Below are positions 25,686 through 33,942 of a stretch of 64,000 nucleotides of DNA, in pieces. Source of the DNA: Pseudomonadota bacterium (GTDB lineage: Bacteria > Pseudomonadota > Alphaproteobacteria > Sphingomonadales > Sphingomonadaceae); assembly GCA_023457895.1 (NCBI GenBank), contig JAEXAY010000020.1:27598-91597 (forward strand), written 5' to 3'. The translations under genes and the position numbers were made by a program. How positions within the stretch are numbered: position 1 is the first letter of the stretch; each line of letters starts with the position of its first letter. Below the pieces are notes generated by a model. It was given only the letters and a program-made list of their open reading frames with translations. It searched no databases and was not told the DNA's origin.

Positions 25686-27170
25686 ATGCCGCTTCGTCGA
25701 CATCTCCGCCCCTGTCTGCTGACCCTGGCTGCCGCTAGCCTGCTTGGAAGCTGCAATTATCTGGCCGAGAAAGGGCCGCTCCAGGCGGTCGTGATCGGGC
25801 CAGCTCTCAAGATGACCGATCCGGACACAGGCCATCCGGATACAGCCTCCCAATCCCTGCTCTCCGCCACCGCACAAGGGCTGGTTTCCTTCGACGGCGA
25901 CGGCCAGATCGAACCCGGCCTCGCCGAGCGCTGGGTCGTCACCAATGACGCGCTGAGCTATATTTTCCGTATTCGCGACGCCGCCTGGACGAACGGCGAA
26001 CCGGTCACCACCGCCCAGGTCGCCGCACTGCTGCGTTCACATATCGCCGCCACCAGCCGCAACCGTTACGCGCGCGAGATCCCGGGTGTGGAATCGATAA
26101 GGCCGATGACGGCGCAGGTTGTCGAGATCCGCCTCAAGCAACCGCTCCCGCACTTGCTGGAAGTGCTCGCCCAGCCGGAAATGGCGCTGCTGCGCAAGGG
26201 ACGCGGCTGGGGACCGATGACCGCGAAACAGGATGGCGAAGCCCTGTTGTTGCAGGCACGCAAGCTCGGCGGTGCGGAAGGCGAAACGGCGATCGTCCCC
26301 GACATGATCGAACCCGTGAGGATCACCGCACGGCCTGCCGCACAGGCGCTCGCGCGCTATGTCAATGGACAGGCGGACGTGGTTCTCGGCGGGCGCTTCA
26401 CGGACTATCCGCTCGCACGCGCAGCTGCGATCGACAATAACCGCCTGTTCGTTGATCCGGCCGAGGGGATGTTCGGCCTCGTTTTTGCGCATGACGATGG
26501 CATCGCCGCGGATGCCGGCGTGCGCCGCGCCATCAGCATGGCGATCAGGCGCCAGCGCCTTACTTCCAGCCTGGGCGAAACACGCTGGACCCCGCTGCTG
26601 TCGCTGCGGCCCCCGCTCGAAAAGCAGGAGCGCGCCTATGCGCCTGCGCAGCCAGCCTATGCTGCGCTGGACGCAAATGCGCGGCTTCTGGAGGCCCGGA
26701 CCATCATTGCTGAGGCGACCGCCGGGCTGGAGCAAAAACCGGTATTGCGCATCGCCCTCCCGCAAGGGCCGGGCGCTGACCTGCTATTTGCCAGTCTCCG
26801 CGCCGATCTTAGGCAGGCCGGGCTCGACGCCGCCCGGGTCGGAGAACGTGATGCGGCCGATTTGAGACTGGTCGATGAACTGGCCCCGTCGCGCGATCCC
26901 TTCTGGTACCTGCGCGCCCTTTCCTGCGCCAGGGTTCCGGTTTGCAGCAGCGTAGCGGATCAGACGCTGGCCCAAGCGGCGGTGAGCGCGGATCCGGCAA
27001 CGAAGGCTGCGCTGTTTCGCGAAGCGGAGGCACTTCTGCTCGAAACGGCCGGTTACATACCGCTTGCCGAACCGCTACGCTGGTCGGTGACCTCGCCGCG
27101 CAGCAATGCGCTGCGGCCCAACCCGCGTGCGCGCCATCCATTGAATCGGCTGGTTGCGATCCCTAGCTAA
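25686..27170 (+). CDS. Solute-binding lipoprotein, peptide/nickel (SBP_bac_5) family
   Basis: 494 aa. The N terminus MPLRRHLRPCLLTLAAASL ends in a lipobox LLGSC, so it is probably lipid-anchored in the periplasm. The body has the SBP_bac_5 pattern: QSLLSATAQGLVSFDGDGQIEPGLAERW, SYIFRIRDAAWTNGEPVTTAQVAALL and a C-terminal ALSCARVPVC disulfide candidate. No permease or ATPase is beside it, so it is an orphan binding protein; the ligand (peptide, metal chelate or other) is not evident. It starts 104 bases after tRNA-Leu. Confidence 0.78.
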   Translation: MPLRRHLRPCLLTLAAASLLGSCNYLAEKGPLQAVVIGPALKMTDPDTGHPDTASQSLLSATAQGLVSFDGDGQIEPGLAERWVVTNDALSYIFRIRDAAWTNGEPVTTAQVAALLRSHIAATSRNRYAREIPGVESIRPMTAQVVEIRLKQPLPHLLEVLAQPEMALLRKGRGWGPMTAKQDGEALLLQARKLGGAEGETAIVPDMIEPVRITARPAAQALARYVNGQADVVLGGRFTDYPLARAAAIDNNRLFVDPAEGMFGLVFAHDDGIAADAGVRRAISMAIRRQRLTSSLGETRWTPLLSLRPPLEKQERAYAPAQPAYAALDANARLLEARTIIAEATAGLEQKPVLRIALPQGPGADLLFASLRADLRQAGLDAARVGERDAADLRLVDELAPSRDPFWYLRALSCARVPVCSSVADQTLAQAAVSADPATKAALFREAEALLLETAGYIPLAEPLRWSVTSPRSNALRPNPRARHPLNRLVAIPS

Positions 27171-27231
27171 TCTTTCGCGCCCATTCCGGTCATGGAGTCC
27201 GGGAAACCGCGCATGGAGGGACATCGAAGTC

Positions 27232-27714
27232 ATGGCTATCTCGCCGGAAAAATATGACCGCGTGGCCGAAGCATTCCAACTTCAGGCGCGCGACCCGGTC
27301 TCGATCCGCCGCCGCATCGAAGCGCTGGAAATGCTGCTCGAACGCAGCTTCACCGTTCCGGGCACCAGCCAGCGATTTGGCCTTGATTCGGTGGTTGGGC
27401 TCATCCCGGTCATCGGCGATTTCATTACCGCCGCGATGGGCGCCTATATCATCTGGGAAGCCAAGAATCTGGGCATACCCAAATGGCAGCGCTGGCGCAT
27501 GGCGGGCAATATCGCGTTCGACACCGCGCTCGGCGCCATCCCGGCAGTGGGCGATGCGTTCGACTTTTTCTACAAGTCGAACACGAAGAATGTACGGATC
27601 ATCAAGAAATATCTCGACAAGCACCATCCCCATACTGCGACCATCGACCAGCCAGTCAGCGCCGGCATGCGCACGGTCGAACCGATCAACCGCCGCATCG
27701 ATCACCGGCTTTAA
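27232..27714 (+). CDS. DUF4112 membrane-associated protein
   Basis: 160 aa. It carries the DUF4112 core FGLDSVVGLIPVIGDFITAAMGAY and the second glycine-rich helix ALGAIPAVGDAFDFFYKSNTKN, which repeat a G-x-IP-x-x-GD pattern. Two hydrophobic stretches suggest membrane insertion. The function of the family is unknown. The start is MAISPEKYDRVAEAF, with GGAGGGACAT upstream. Confidence 0.8.
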   Translation: MAISPEKYDRVAEAFQLQARDPVSIRRRIEALEMLLERSFTVPGTSQRFGLDSVVGLIPVIGDFITAAMGAYIIWEAKNLGIPKWQRWRMAGNIAFDTALGAIPAVGDAFDFFYKSNTKNVRIIKKYLDKHHPHTATIDQPVSAGMRTVEPINRRIDHRL

Positions 27715-27721
27715 GGGCTTA

Positions 27722-28855
27722 TCAAGCGCTCGCGCCCCTGGCTTCAATCGGCCAGATAGCTTCCAGCCGGTCGCCGCGCATGACATGGATGTGATTGTAG
27801 AGATTGACCGTCGGGTCGCAGTGCGGCGGGATCATGCTGATGCGTTCGCCCAGCGCACCTGCACCCTCGAACCCGGCCAGCGCGCCATGTTCGTCCCCCA
27901 TGAAATAATAGGCGGCGGTTTCATAGCCGGGCGTCACCACCCGGGGCGTGCCGCCATCGGTCGAGAGCGCCTTGAAGCCTGCATCCACGGTAACCATGCC
28001 GGGGCTGTTGTTGTGGATGATGCTGGTATCGACGAACAATGATGGCTTCAGCTGTTCGCTCGGCGCGGGCAGCCCATCGACTGCGCAAACCTCATATTGG
28101 TGGTCGAGGAAAATATAGGAGCCGATCTGAAATTCGGTGAAGAAATCTTCTGCAAGGTCAATCTGGTGCGTGCCGGTGCCGGAACCGGTGATGACCGGCG
28201 GGACGAATCCATGGGCGCTGAGTGCCTCGACGATCGCGCGGGCATAGCCGGTACGTTCCCGGATGGCTTCGGTGCGCGCTTCGACTTCCTCCATATGCTG
28301 GTGGGCGCCGCAGTAGAATTGCACGCCGCCATAGACCAGCTTACCGCCCGTCGCGGCGATGGCATCGGCGACGGCCAGTGCCTCTTCGGCATCGGCAACA
28401 CCGGTGCGGCGAATGCCGGGGTCGATATCGATGAATAGGGTTAGCGGCCGCTCTCCGGCCTCAGCGGCGATGGCCGCGACATTGACCGGATTATCGGCGA
28501 CGGCCTTGAGCGCCGGCATCCGTTCGTTAAGCGCGACCAGCCGTTTGATCGCGGTCGGCGTCACGACCGGCGAGGTGATCAGGATATCCCCTATTCCGCC
28601 AGCCGCGAAAATTTCCGCCTCGCCCAGTTTGGCGCAGCAGATTCCAGCCGCGCCGGCTTCGATCTGCTTATTGGCGATGGCGAGACAGCGATGGGTCTTG
28701 GCGTGCGGGCGCAGTGCCTTGCCGCTGCCCGTGACGCGCTGCGCCATCAACCGGATATTATGCTCGAACGCATCGGCATCGAGCATGAGCGCGGGCGTAT
28801 CGATCAAATGACGGACATTGTCCCTGCCCACCAGATCGTCGTGACGTGCTGCCAA
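27722..28855 (-). CDS. D-threonine aldolase / D-serine dehydratase-like PLP enzyme (DSD1 family)
   Basis: A 377-aa fold-type III PLP enzyme. The alanine-racemase-like barrel has TPALMLDADAFEHNIRLM and the PLP lysine in RPHAKTHRC. The C-terminal part ends PPHCDPTVNLYNH, whose His and Asp (HxD) match the metal site of D-threonine aldolases. Which D-amino acid it cleaves cannot be told. The longest frame starts with TTG; no ATG fits the conserved N terminus, so TTG or an internal GTG (codon 9) is likely. It converges with DUF4112, 7 bases apart. Confidence 0.82.
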   Translation of the reverse strand: MAARHDDLVGRDNVRHLIDTPALMLDADAFEHNIRLMAQRVTGSGKALRPHAKTHRCLAIANKQIEAGAAGICCAKLGEAEIFAAGGIGDILITSPVVTPTAIKRLVALNERMPALKAVADNPVNVAAIAAEAGERPLTLFIDIDPGIRRTGVADAEEALAVADAIAATGGKLVYGGVQFYCGAHQHMEEVEARTEAIRERTGYARAIVEALSAHGFVPPVITGSGTGTHQIDLAEDFFTEFQIGSYIFLDHQYEVCAVDGLPAPSEQLKPSLFVDTSIIHNNSPGMVTVDAGFKALSTDGGTPRVVTPGYETAAYYFMGDEHGALAGFEGAGALGERISMIPPHCDPTVNLYNHIHVMRGDRLEAIWPIEARGASA

Positions 28856-28957
28856 ACTCCGGCCCCTTTTTCAGCTAAACTGGATCACGCCGTCGTTAAC
28901 CGCTCCTAGCCGGATGTGCAAAAGATCGCGCACATAATCTTGATGGATACGCTATGA

Positions 28958-29113
28958 CTGGCGCTTCAGGCGTTGACGGACAGCGGCTTGCCGATCGGCA
29001 TTCCGTTTGCCGCCCGACCCGGCAAGGATGCCACACTGATTGCTTTGGCTTTCGAACTGGAGGAGGCTCAGCTCTGCGTGGCCGGCATCCGCCGCAATGG
29101 GCTTTTGACATGA
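28958..29113 (+). pseudogene. C-terminal remnant of an amidase-signature enzyme
   Basis: A short open stretch reads LALQALTDSGLPIGIPF, AARPGKDATLIALAFELEEAQ, then a stop. GLPIGIPF...RPGKDATL...LAFELE is the characteristic tail of amidase-signature (GatA-like) hydrolases. An in-frame stop lies just before it and no upstream Ser-Ser-Lys core exists in the preceding 100 bases, so this looks like a decayed fragment left by a deletion. Confidence 0.65.
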
Positions 29114-29127
29114 ATGAGGGGTAGGCG

Positions 29128-30381
29128 ATGATGTGGGCGAACTGGTCGAACAGCGTTACGGCAGATGCACATGTCGTTGCGCCCGGTTCACTCGATGAAC
29201 TTGCAAGAGTGATATCCAGCGCCAGGCGGGTTCGCCCGGTGGGGGCGGGCCACAGCTTCATGCCGCTGTGCGAAAGCGATGACCATATCCTCGACCTCGG
29301 CCGCCTCGAAGGCGACATTCGAATCGCACCCGGCCGCGAGCGCGCATGGGTTCCGGCAGGATGGTCGATCGCGAAACTGACCGAAGCGTTGTGGACGGAG
29401 GATCTGTCCCTCGCCAATCAGGGCGACATCAACGCCCAGTCGCTCGCGGGCGCGACGGCGACCGGGACGCACGGCACCGGCGCAGGTCTGGGCTGCCTGT
29501 CCACCTTTGTGCGCGGTGCGAGGGTCATGCTCGCGGACGGGAGCCACATCACCTGCAACGATAACGAGAATCCTGACCTGTTTCAGGCCGTCCGCCTGTC
29601 CCTCGGCCTGGTGGGTGTGATTACCGAACTGCTGATCGATGTCGTTCCCGCCTATGGGCTCGCGGAGAAGGTGGATGTGGTTCCCGCCGGGAAACTGTTT
29701 TCGGAATTCGACGCGATGACCGAAGGCGAACGCCATGGTGAGTTTTTCATCTTTCCCTATGCCGACAGCGGCTATTTCAAAACGCTCACCCAGGTCGGCA
29801 AACCCGAAGACTCCGGACCCAGTTCCGATTTTGGCGAAGCTTTTTTTGCCCGGGCGGTAAAACTTGGTGCGCGCTTCAACATGCTGGTTGCCCCTTCGCA
29901 GCGGCTGATGATGCGCCTGTCCAGACCTTCGCACCGGCAAGGACCCGCCTTTCGTATCTATCCGTCCGACCGCAGCGTCCGGTTTGAAGAAATGGAGTAT
30001 CACTTCCCCTTGGGCGCAGGCCTCACCGCGTTGAGGGCGGCGCGTGACTATATTCGCAAACAGGGGCTGCCCGTGACCTTCCCCTTCGAATATCGCCGGG
30101 TCAAGGGAGACGATATCTGGCTCAGTCCGTTTCGCGCCCCGGTCAACGAATCAGTGGCCTTTCACCAATTTGCGGGCATGCCCTGGCGCGATCTTTTCTC
30201 GGAGGTCGAGGCGGTTTTCCGCGATCACGCCGGACGCCCCCACTGGGCGAAGCGCCACACACTGAACCGCAGCGACGTCGACGCCCTCTATCCGCAAGCC
30301 GGATCATTCCGCCTCGTGCGGCGCAAGGCCGACCCCGAGGGCAAATTCCTCAACGCCCATCTTGCGACCCTGTTCGCGTAG
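29128..30381 (+). CDS. FAD-linked oxidoreductase, D-arabinono-1,4-lactone oxidase family
   Basis: A 417-aa flavoprotein of the VAO/ALO family. The FAD domain has RPVGAGHSFMPLCES; the His of GHSF matches the covalent FAD site of AldO-type oxidases. LANQGDINAQSLAGATATGTHGTG binds the cofactor. The C-terminal ALO domain carries GRPHWAKRH, the HWxK motif, and ends in LVRRKADPEGKFLN. It would oxidise an aldonolactone or alditol, substrate unknown. The start has GAGGGG upstream. It is the last chromosomal gene before the island boundary. Confidence 0.85.
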   Translation: MMWANWSNSVTADAHVVAPGSLDELARVISSARRVRPVGAGHSFMPLCESDDHILDLGRLEGDIRIAPGRERAWVPAGWSIAKLTEALWTEDLSLANQGDINAQSLAGATATGTHGTGAGLGCLSTFVRGARVMLADGSHITCNDNENPDLFQAVRLSLGLVGVITELLIDVVPAYGLAEKVDVVPAGKLFSEFDAMTEGERHGEFFIFPYADSGYFKTLTQVGKPEDSGPSSDFGEAFFARAVKLGARFNMLVAPSQRLMMRLSRPSHRQGPAFRIYPSDRSVRFEEMEYHFPLGAGLTALRAARDYIRKQGLPVTFPFEYRRVKGDDIWLSPFRAPVNESVAFHQFAGMPWRDLFSEVEAVFRDHAGRPHWAKRHTLNRSDVDALYPQAGSFRLVRRKADPEGKFLNAHLATLFA

Positions 30382-30414
30382 CTGGAAAGCTGTTCTGAAT
30401 GACATGAAGGTGTG

Positions 30415-30432
30415 CAGGGCTTGAATCGAACC
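30415..30432 (+). repeat. Distal attachment site (degenerate tRNA-Tyr 3' copy)
   Basis: CAGGGCTTGAATCGAACC matches the tRNA-Tyr 3' segment at 50275-50292 (CAGGGCTGGATTCGAACC) at 16 of 18 positions, in the same orientation. It lies 33 bases past the last chromosomal gene and just before the CCCCCACA repeats, the expected place for the outer att site. Confidence 0.7.
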
Positions 30433-30483
30433 GGAAAAATAACGCTTTGATATCAATCCTGTTCTTGGAACAAAGGCCGACCC

Positions 30484-30504
30484 TCCCCCACACTCTCCCC
30501 CACA
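30484..30504 (+). repeat. Arm-type repeats, left end of the island
   Basis: Two copies of TCCCCCACA, 12 bases apart, the second extended as CTCCCCCACATTTTCG. The same core with the same TTTTCG extension occurs at the integrase end (50076-50153). They probably bind the integrase arm domain. The rest of the 271-base gap 30382-30652 shows no gene. Confidence 0.6.
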
Positions 30505-30652
30505 TTTTCGTTCATTTAACGGTGGTTCGGTTCAGCGTGTTGGCCGCAAGACTGAACAGCAATGGTCGTTTTGGAGCACACTGAAACGAATGCCTAGTGC
30601 GTTTGAATCAGGGCAATGGCCATCCTGAGCGCGCGTCCTTTGGTGCCGAGAA

Positions 30653-31720
30653 CTAGGTCACAAAACTAGATCGCGTCCGGTTGGCAATCGCGACCAGTGA
30701 CAGCATTACCGGCACTTCAACCAGCACGCCGACAACCGTTGCTAGGGCGGCCCCACTACCCAACCCGAAGAGGCCGATGGCAACCGCCACGGCGAGTTCG
30801 AAAAAGTTGGACGTTCCGATGAGGGCGCAGGGCGCGGCGACCGCGTGCGGCACTTTCCACGCTTTTGCCCAGCCATAGGCGATGAGGAAGATACCATAGC
30901 TCTGGACGATGATCGGCGCGGCGATCAGCGCGATTAGCAGGGGTCGCGCGACGATGGTTTCAGCCTGGAAGCCGAACAGCAGCAGCACCGTCAGCAACAG
31001 GCCGATGATCGAGAGCGGCTTCAGGCGTCCGGTGAACTCGGACACCGCCGCTTCATCGCCGCCATGCGTCGCGAGCAGCCGGTGACGCACGAAAGCACCT
31101 GCAACGAGCGGGACGACCACGTAGAGCGCGACCGAGAGGAGTAACGTCTCCCACGGCACCGAAATGTCGGTCACGCCCAGCAGCAGCGCGACGATGGGAG
31201 CGAAGGCAACGATCATGATGAGATCGTTCGCTGCAACCTGCACCAGTGTGTAGGCCGGATCGCCCTTGGTGAGCTGCGACCATACGAACACCATCGCTGT
31301 GCATGGGGCCGCACCCAGCAGGATCAGTCCGGCGATGAACTGCTGTGCGTCGGCGGGCGCGATCAGGTCGGCAAAGACGACCTCGAAGAATAGCACGCCC
31401 AGCGCCGCCATCGTGAACGGCTTGATCAGCCAGTTGACCACCAGCGTGATGATAAGGCCCTTCGGCTTGTCGCCGACGCGGCGCACCGCGCCAAAATCGA
31501 CCGCAACCATCATCGGGAATATCATCGCCCAGATCAGGACCGCGACGACGAGATTGACCGAGGCGTATTCGATGGCCGCTAGCGAGGAGAACAATTCCGG
31601 CGCGGCGTTGCCAAGCGCAATACCGATGAGAATTGCTCCGCCGACCCAGACCGAGAGCCATTTCTCGAACTGGCCAAGTCCCGCCGCGCGGGTGTCAATG
31701 TCTGCTGTGGTCGCGGTCAT
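30653..31720 (-). CDS. acr3: Arsenite efflux transporter, ACR3 family
   Basis: A 355-aa membrane protein with about ten helices that exports As(III), driven by the proton gradient. Family marks are the GAAPCTAMVFVWSQLT segment containing the essential Cys, MVAVDFGAVRR, and APCALIGTSNFFELAVAVAIG. It is the last gene of arsR-arsI-arsC-acr3 and overlaps arsC by 4 bases. Confidence 0.94.
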   Translation of the reverse strand: MTATTADIDTRAAGLGQFEKWLSVWVGGAILIGIALGNAAPELFSSLAAIEYASVNLVVAVLIWAMIFPMMVAVDFGAVRRVGDKPKGLIITLVVNWLIKPFTMAALGVLFFEVVFADLIAPADAQQFIAGLILLGAAPCTAMVFVWSQLTKGDPAYTLVQVAANDLIMIVAFAPIVALLLGVTDISVPWETLLLSVALYVVVPLVAGAFVRHRLLATHGGDEAAVSEFTGRLKPLSIIGLLLTVLLLFGFQAETIVARPLLIALIAAPIIVQSYGIFLIAYGWAKAWKVPHAVAAPCALIGTSNFFELAVAVAIGLFGLGSGAALATVVGVLVEVPVMLSLVAIANRTRSSFVT

Positions 31721-32217
31721 TGTTTGTCCGCCTCATGCCCAATGGCTTGCAGCTTTTCACGCAGGGCAATGTGCTCCAGGCTCGCAATCGGCAGTGCAAG
31801 CATCAGGTCGATCCGCCGCTTGATCATGCGGAAGGCATCGAGGAAGGCCGCTGCCTTTTCGGCATCGCTACCCTCGACCGCCGCCGGATCGGGAATGCCC
31901 CAATGCGCCGAGGTCGGGCGACCAGGCCAGACTGGACAGGATTCAGCCGCTGCGCTGTCGCAGACGGTAAAGATGAGATCGAACTCCGGTCCATCGACAA
32001 ACTCGCTCCAGCTCTTGGAGGAATAGCCCTCTGCCGGATAGCCCAAGGTCTCGAGAGTATGGATTGCCCAAGGGTTTACCTTGCCGGTCGGATTGCTTCC
32101 CGCGCTGTAGGCTTTGAAGCGGCCTTGACCGTCATGGTTGAGGATGGCCTCGCCCAGGATCGAGCGAGCGGAATTGCCCGTGCACAGGAACAGCACGTTC
32201 AACGGTTGGTCTGACAT
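31717..32217 (-). CDS. arsC: Arsenate reductase, thioredoxin-coupled (LMW phosphatase fold)
   Basis: A 166-aa cytoplasmic enzyme reducing As(V) to As(III) for export by Acr3. The P-loop CTGNSARS starts at Cys12; the redox relay cysteines lie in FTVCDSAAAESCPVW. This is the LMW-PTP type, not the glutaredoxin type. The C terminus carries about 25 extra residues beyond the minimal fold. It starts 8 bases after arsI. Confidence 0.93.
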   Translation of the reverse strand: MSDQPLNVLFLCTGNSARSILGEAILNHDGQGRFKAYSAGSNPTGKVNPWAIHTLETLGYPAEGYSSKSWSEFVDGPEFDLIFTVCDSAAAESCPVWPGRPTSAHWGIPDPAAVEGSDAEKAAAFLDAFRMIKRRIDLMLALPIASLEHIALREKLQAIGHEADKQ

Positions 32218-32225
32218 GGATAGCC

Positions 32226-32696
32226 TCAGCAGCAGGACGTCTTGGCCGGAGCCAGTTGTGGCACGCAGCAGGCGCTCGATGCAGCGTTGGCGGAGGCGAG
32301 CTGATCGAGATCGGGATTGCCGCCGTAGGTCGTGCTTTCGCCTTCGGCCAGGAAGGCTTCCCAGACGACGCCGTCAGGATCGGCGATCCAGCTCTTTTCC
32401 GATTGCGCATAGCAACAGGTCGTCGCGCCTTCTTCCAGCACCGGACGGTCAGCAGCCTTGAGACGGCCATAGACCTCTTCGAGTTCGGCCTTGTTTTCGA
32501 CCTGCAAGCCCACATGCTCGATGCCCTTGGCCGCATCCTCGCGCATCGAGATCGCGAAATTGATGCGCGGATCATCAAGCATCCACTTGGCGTAGTCGGC
32601 CTTCACCACGGAAGGCTCGGCACCGAACAGGCTCGAATAAAAGGCAACGGACTTGTCGATGTCGGCAACGCCGACATGCAAATGGAAGCGTTTCAT
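32226..32696 (-). CDS. arsI: ArsI/CadI-family C-As lyase (glyoxalase fold)
   Basis: A 156-aa vicinal-oxygen-chelate dioxygenase. Metal ligands correspond to H5 or H7 (RFHLHVGV), H61 (EHVGL) and E113 (VWEAF). The vicinal Cys94-Cys95 (TTCCYAQ) are the arsenical-binding pair of ArsI enzymes, which cleave the C-As bond of trivalent organoarsenicals such as methylarsenite. Two further Cys pairs lie at the C terminus (ACCVP, SCC). Some relatives are annotated as cadmium-induced CadI. The start shares one base with the arsR stop. Confidence 0.85.
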   Translation of the reverse strand: MKRFHLHVGVADIDKSVAFYSSLFGAEPSVVKADYAKWMLDDPRINFAISMREDAAKGIEHVGLQVENKAELEEVYGRLKAADRPVLEEGATTCCYAQSEKSWIADPDGVVWEAFLAEGESTTYGGNPDLDQLASANAASSACCVPQLAPAKTSCC

Positions 32697-33034
32697 CAGG
32701 CGCTCTTTCGTTGAGGAGAAGGAAGGCAGGTGGTGTCCTCGGAACAGGACATACCGCCGCAGCAGTTCTCGGTGAGGTAGCCCATCAGGCCATTCATCGC
32801 GGCATAGTACGCCGAGTAGATGATCGAGCGGCTTTCGCGTCGCTGGGTCACCAGCCCCGCATTGGCGAGTTGGGCAAGGTGAAAGCTCATTGAAGACGGA
32901 GGGACGTCGAGCTTTTCGGCCAGCACCCCGGCGGCAACGCCTTGCTCGCCTGCCTGCACGAGCAGGCGGAACGCGGCGAGGCGGTGCTCCTGTGCCAGGG
33001 CAGACAAGGCGCGGATCACGCGGTCGGCTTCCAT
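32696..33034 (-). CDS. arsR: ArsR-family arsenic-responsive repressor
   Basis: A 112-aa winged-helix repressor (KLDVPPSSMSFHLAQLANAGLV recognition region). Candidate As(III) ligands are C-terminal: C91, C92, C97 and C103 in TENCCGGMSCSEDTTC, not the helix-alpha3 CxCxxC of the plasmid R773 protein. First gene of the operon; a perfect palindrome 16 bases upstream is its likely operator. Confidence 0.92.
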   Translation of the reverse strand: MEADRVIRALSALAQEHRLAAFRLLVQAGEQGVAAGVLAEKLDVPPSSMSFHLAQLANAGLVTQRRESRSIIYSAYYAAMNGLMGYLTENCCGGMSCSEDTTCLPSPQRKSA

Positions 33035-33049
33035 CGCTTACTCCAATGA

Positions 33050-33065
33050 TTCGATAACTATCGAA
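33050..33065 (-). promoter_or_regulatory. ArsR operator palindrome
   Basis: TTCGATA-AC-TATCGAA is a perfect 7+2+7 inverted repeat located 16 bases upstream of the arsR ATG. Its size and position fit an ArsR-family operator controlling the arsR-arsI-arsC-acr3 operon. Confidence 0.75.
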
Positions 33066-33142
33066 ATATGGAATGAAGCGGGCTTGGTCAAGCCACCTGC
33101 TTGCATTCGACTAAGGAGGGATCAGCGAAATTGCGGACTGGC

Positions 33143-33337
33143 TCAGCTATCGACGCGCTGGCGGTCAACCAGGTCGTGCAAGCTGGCGGTGGTAATGCGT
33201 GTTGCCTTGCCAATCTTGACCCTTTCGAGTTCGCCGGTCGCGATCAGCTCGTAGAGCTTGGTGCGTCCGATGCCGATCATGCGGGCAGCGTCATTGACCC
33301 TGACGCAGATCGGCTCGACAGGCTGCTGTCCGCTCAT
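33143..33337 (-). CDS. Excisionase/AlpA-like small HTH protein
   Basis: 64 aa, a MerR-like winged helix of the excisionase (HTH_17) type: VRVNDAARMIGIGRTKLYELIATGELERVKIGKATRITTASLHDLV. Such proteins bend DNA during excision or regulate the integrase. Its ATG overlaps the end of the neighbouring AlpA gene by 4 bases, so both come from one transcript. The partner site is unknown; the CCCCCACA repeats are candidates. Confidence 0.82.
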   Translation of the reverse strand: MSGQQPVEPICVRVNDAARMIGIGRTKLYELIATGELERVKIGKATRITTASLHDLVDRQRVDS

Positions 33338-33540
33338 TCCGTCGGTTCCTCTTCACGGTAGTGAGCGGGATCGGCAATCCAGCGATTGATGGCAGACTCG
33401 TGCCAGCCCGCGCCGTGGATGCTGATCTTGACCTGCGACGGGAACGTGCCCTCAGCGATCTTGCGATAAATGGTGGAGCGGGAAAGGCCGGTGCGGTCGA
33501 GCACGGTCTTGAGGCGGATAATGCGTTCGGTATTCGACAT
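33334..33540 (-). CDS. AlpA-family regulator
   Basis: 68 aa, AlpA family: RLKTVLDRTGLSRSTIYRKIAEGTFPSQVKI and WHESAINRWIADP are hallmarks. AlpA of the CP4-57 prophage activates the adjacent integrase or excisionase system, and a comparable role is inferred here. It forms an operon with the smaller HTH gene. Confidence 0.85.
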   Translation of the reverse strand: MSNTERIIRLKTVLDRTGLSRSTIYRKIAEGTFPSQVKISIHGAGWHESAINRWIADPAHYREEEPTE

Positions 33541-33942
33541 GGGGCATTCTCAATTTGATACTGGCGGCCCCTCGCCAGAACATAATGAGAACTCTTCTGA
33601 AAGGCGCAAGGGCTAGGCTCAGCTGCAATTCGGGCAATTCTCCAACGATTTTTACGATTTGAGCCAACTATGGACGGTTGGAGACATTGGCGGTCAAACT
33701 GCTCCGTTGCCCTTGGTTCTGAGAATTTTTTCGCTCGACGCGATTTTGCGACTTACAGGCGCGAATTTGCGACGGCGACGACGGATTTTCGCGCCAGCGC
33801 TGACGAAATTCGCGCACGAATCGCCCCATACAAGCTCAGTTTGCCGGTTTGCCTTTCGGGCAAAACGCCAAGCCTGCCTTAGTGTTTCGGTGAGTTTGCA
33901 AACCTGAAGCGAATAAGTTCGCCCTGACCTCTTGGGCAAGTT
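33541..33942. other. Intergenic region with GCGCGAATTT inverted repeats
   Basis: 402 bases between the AlpA gene and the TonB receptor. Small frames exist on both strands but none shows a ribosome site or family likeness. The middle (33740-33815) contains related motifs: GCGCGAATTT, TTTTCGCGCC and AAATTCGCGC, the outer two being exact inverted copies. Probably regulatory. Confidence 0.45.

Noticed and set aside
33659..33939. Small opposing frames in the AlpA-TonB gap
   Set aside because: No ribosome site, no family likeness, and they coincide with the inverted repeats.
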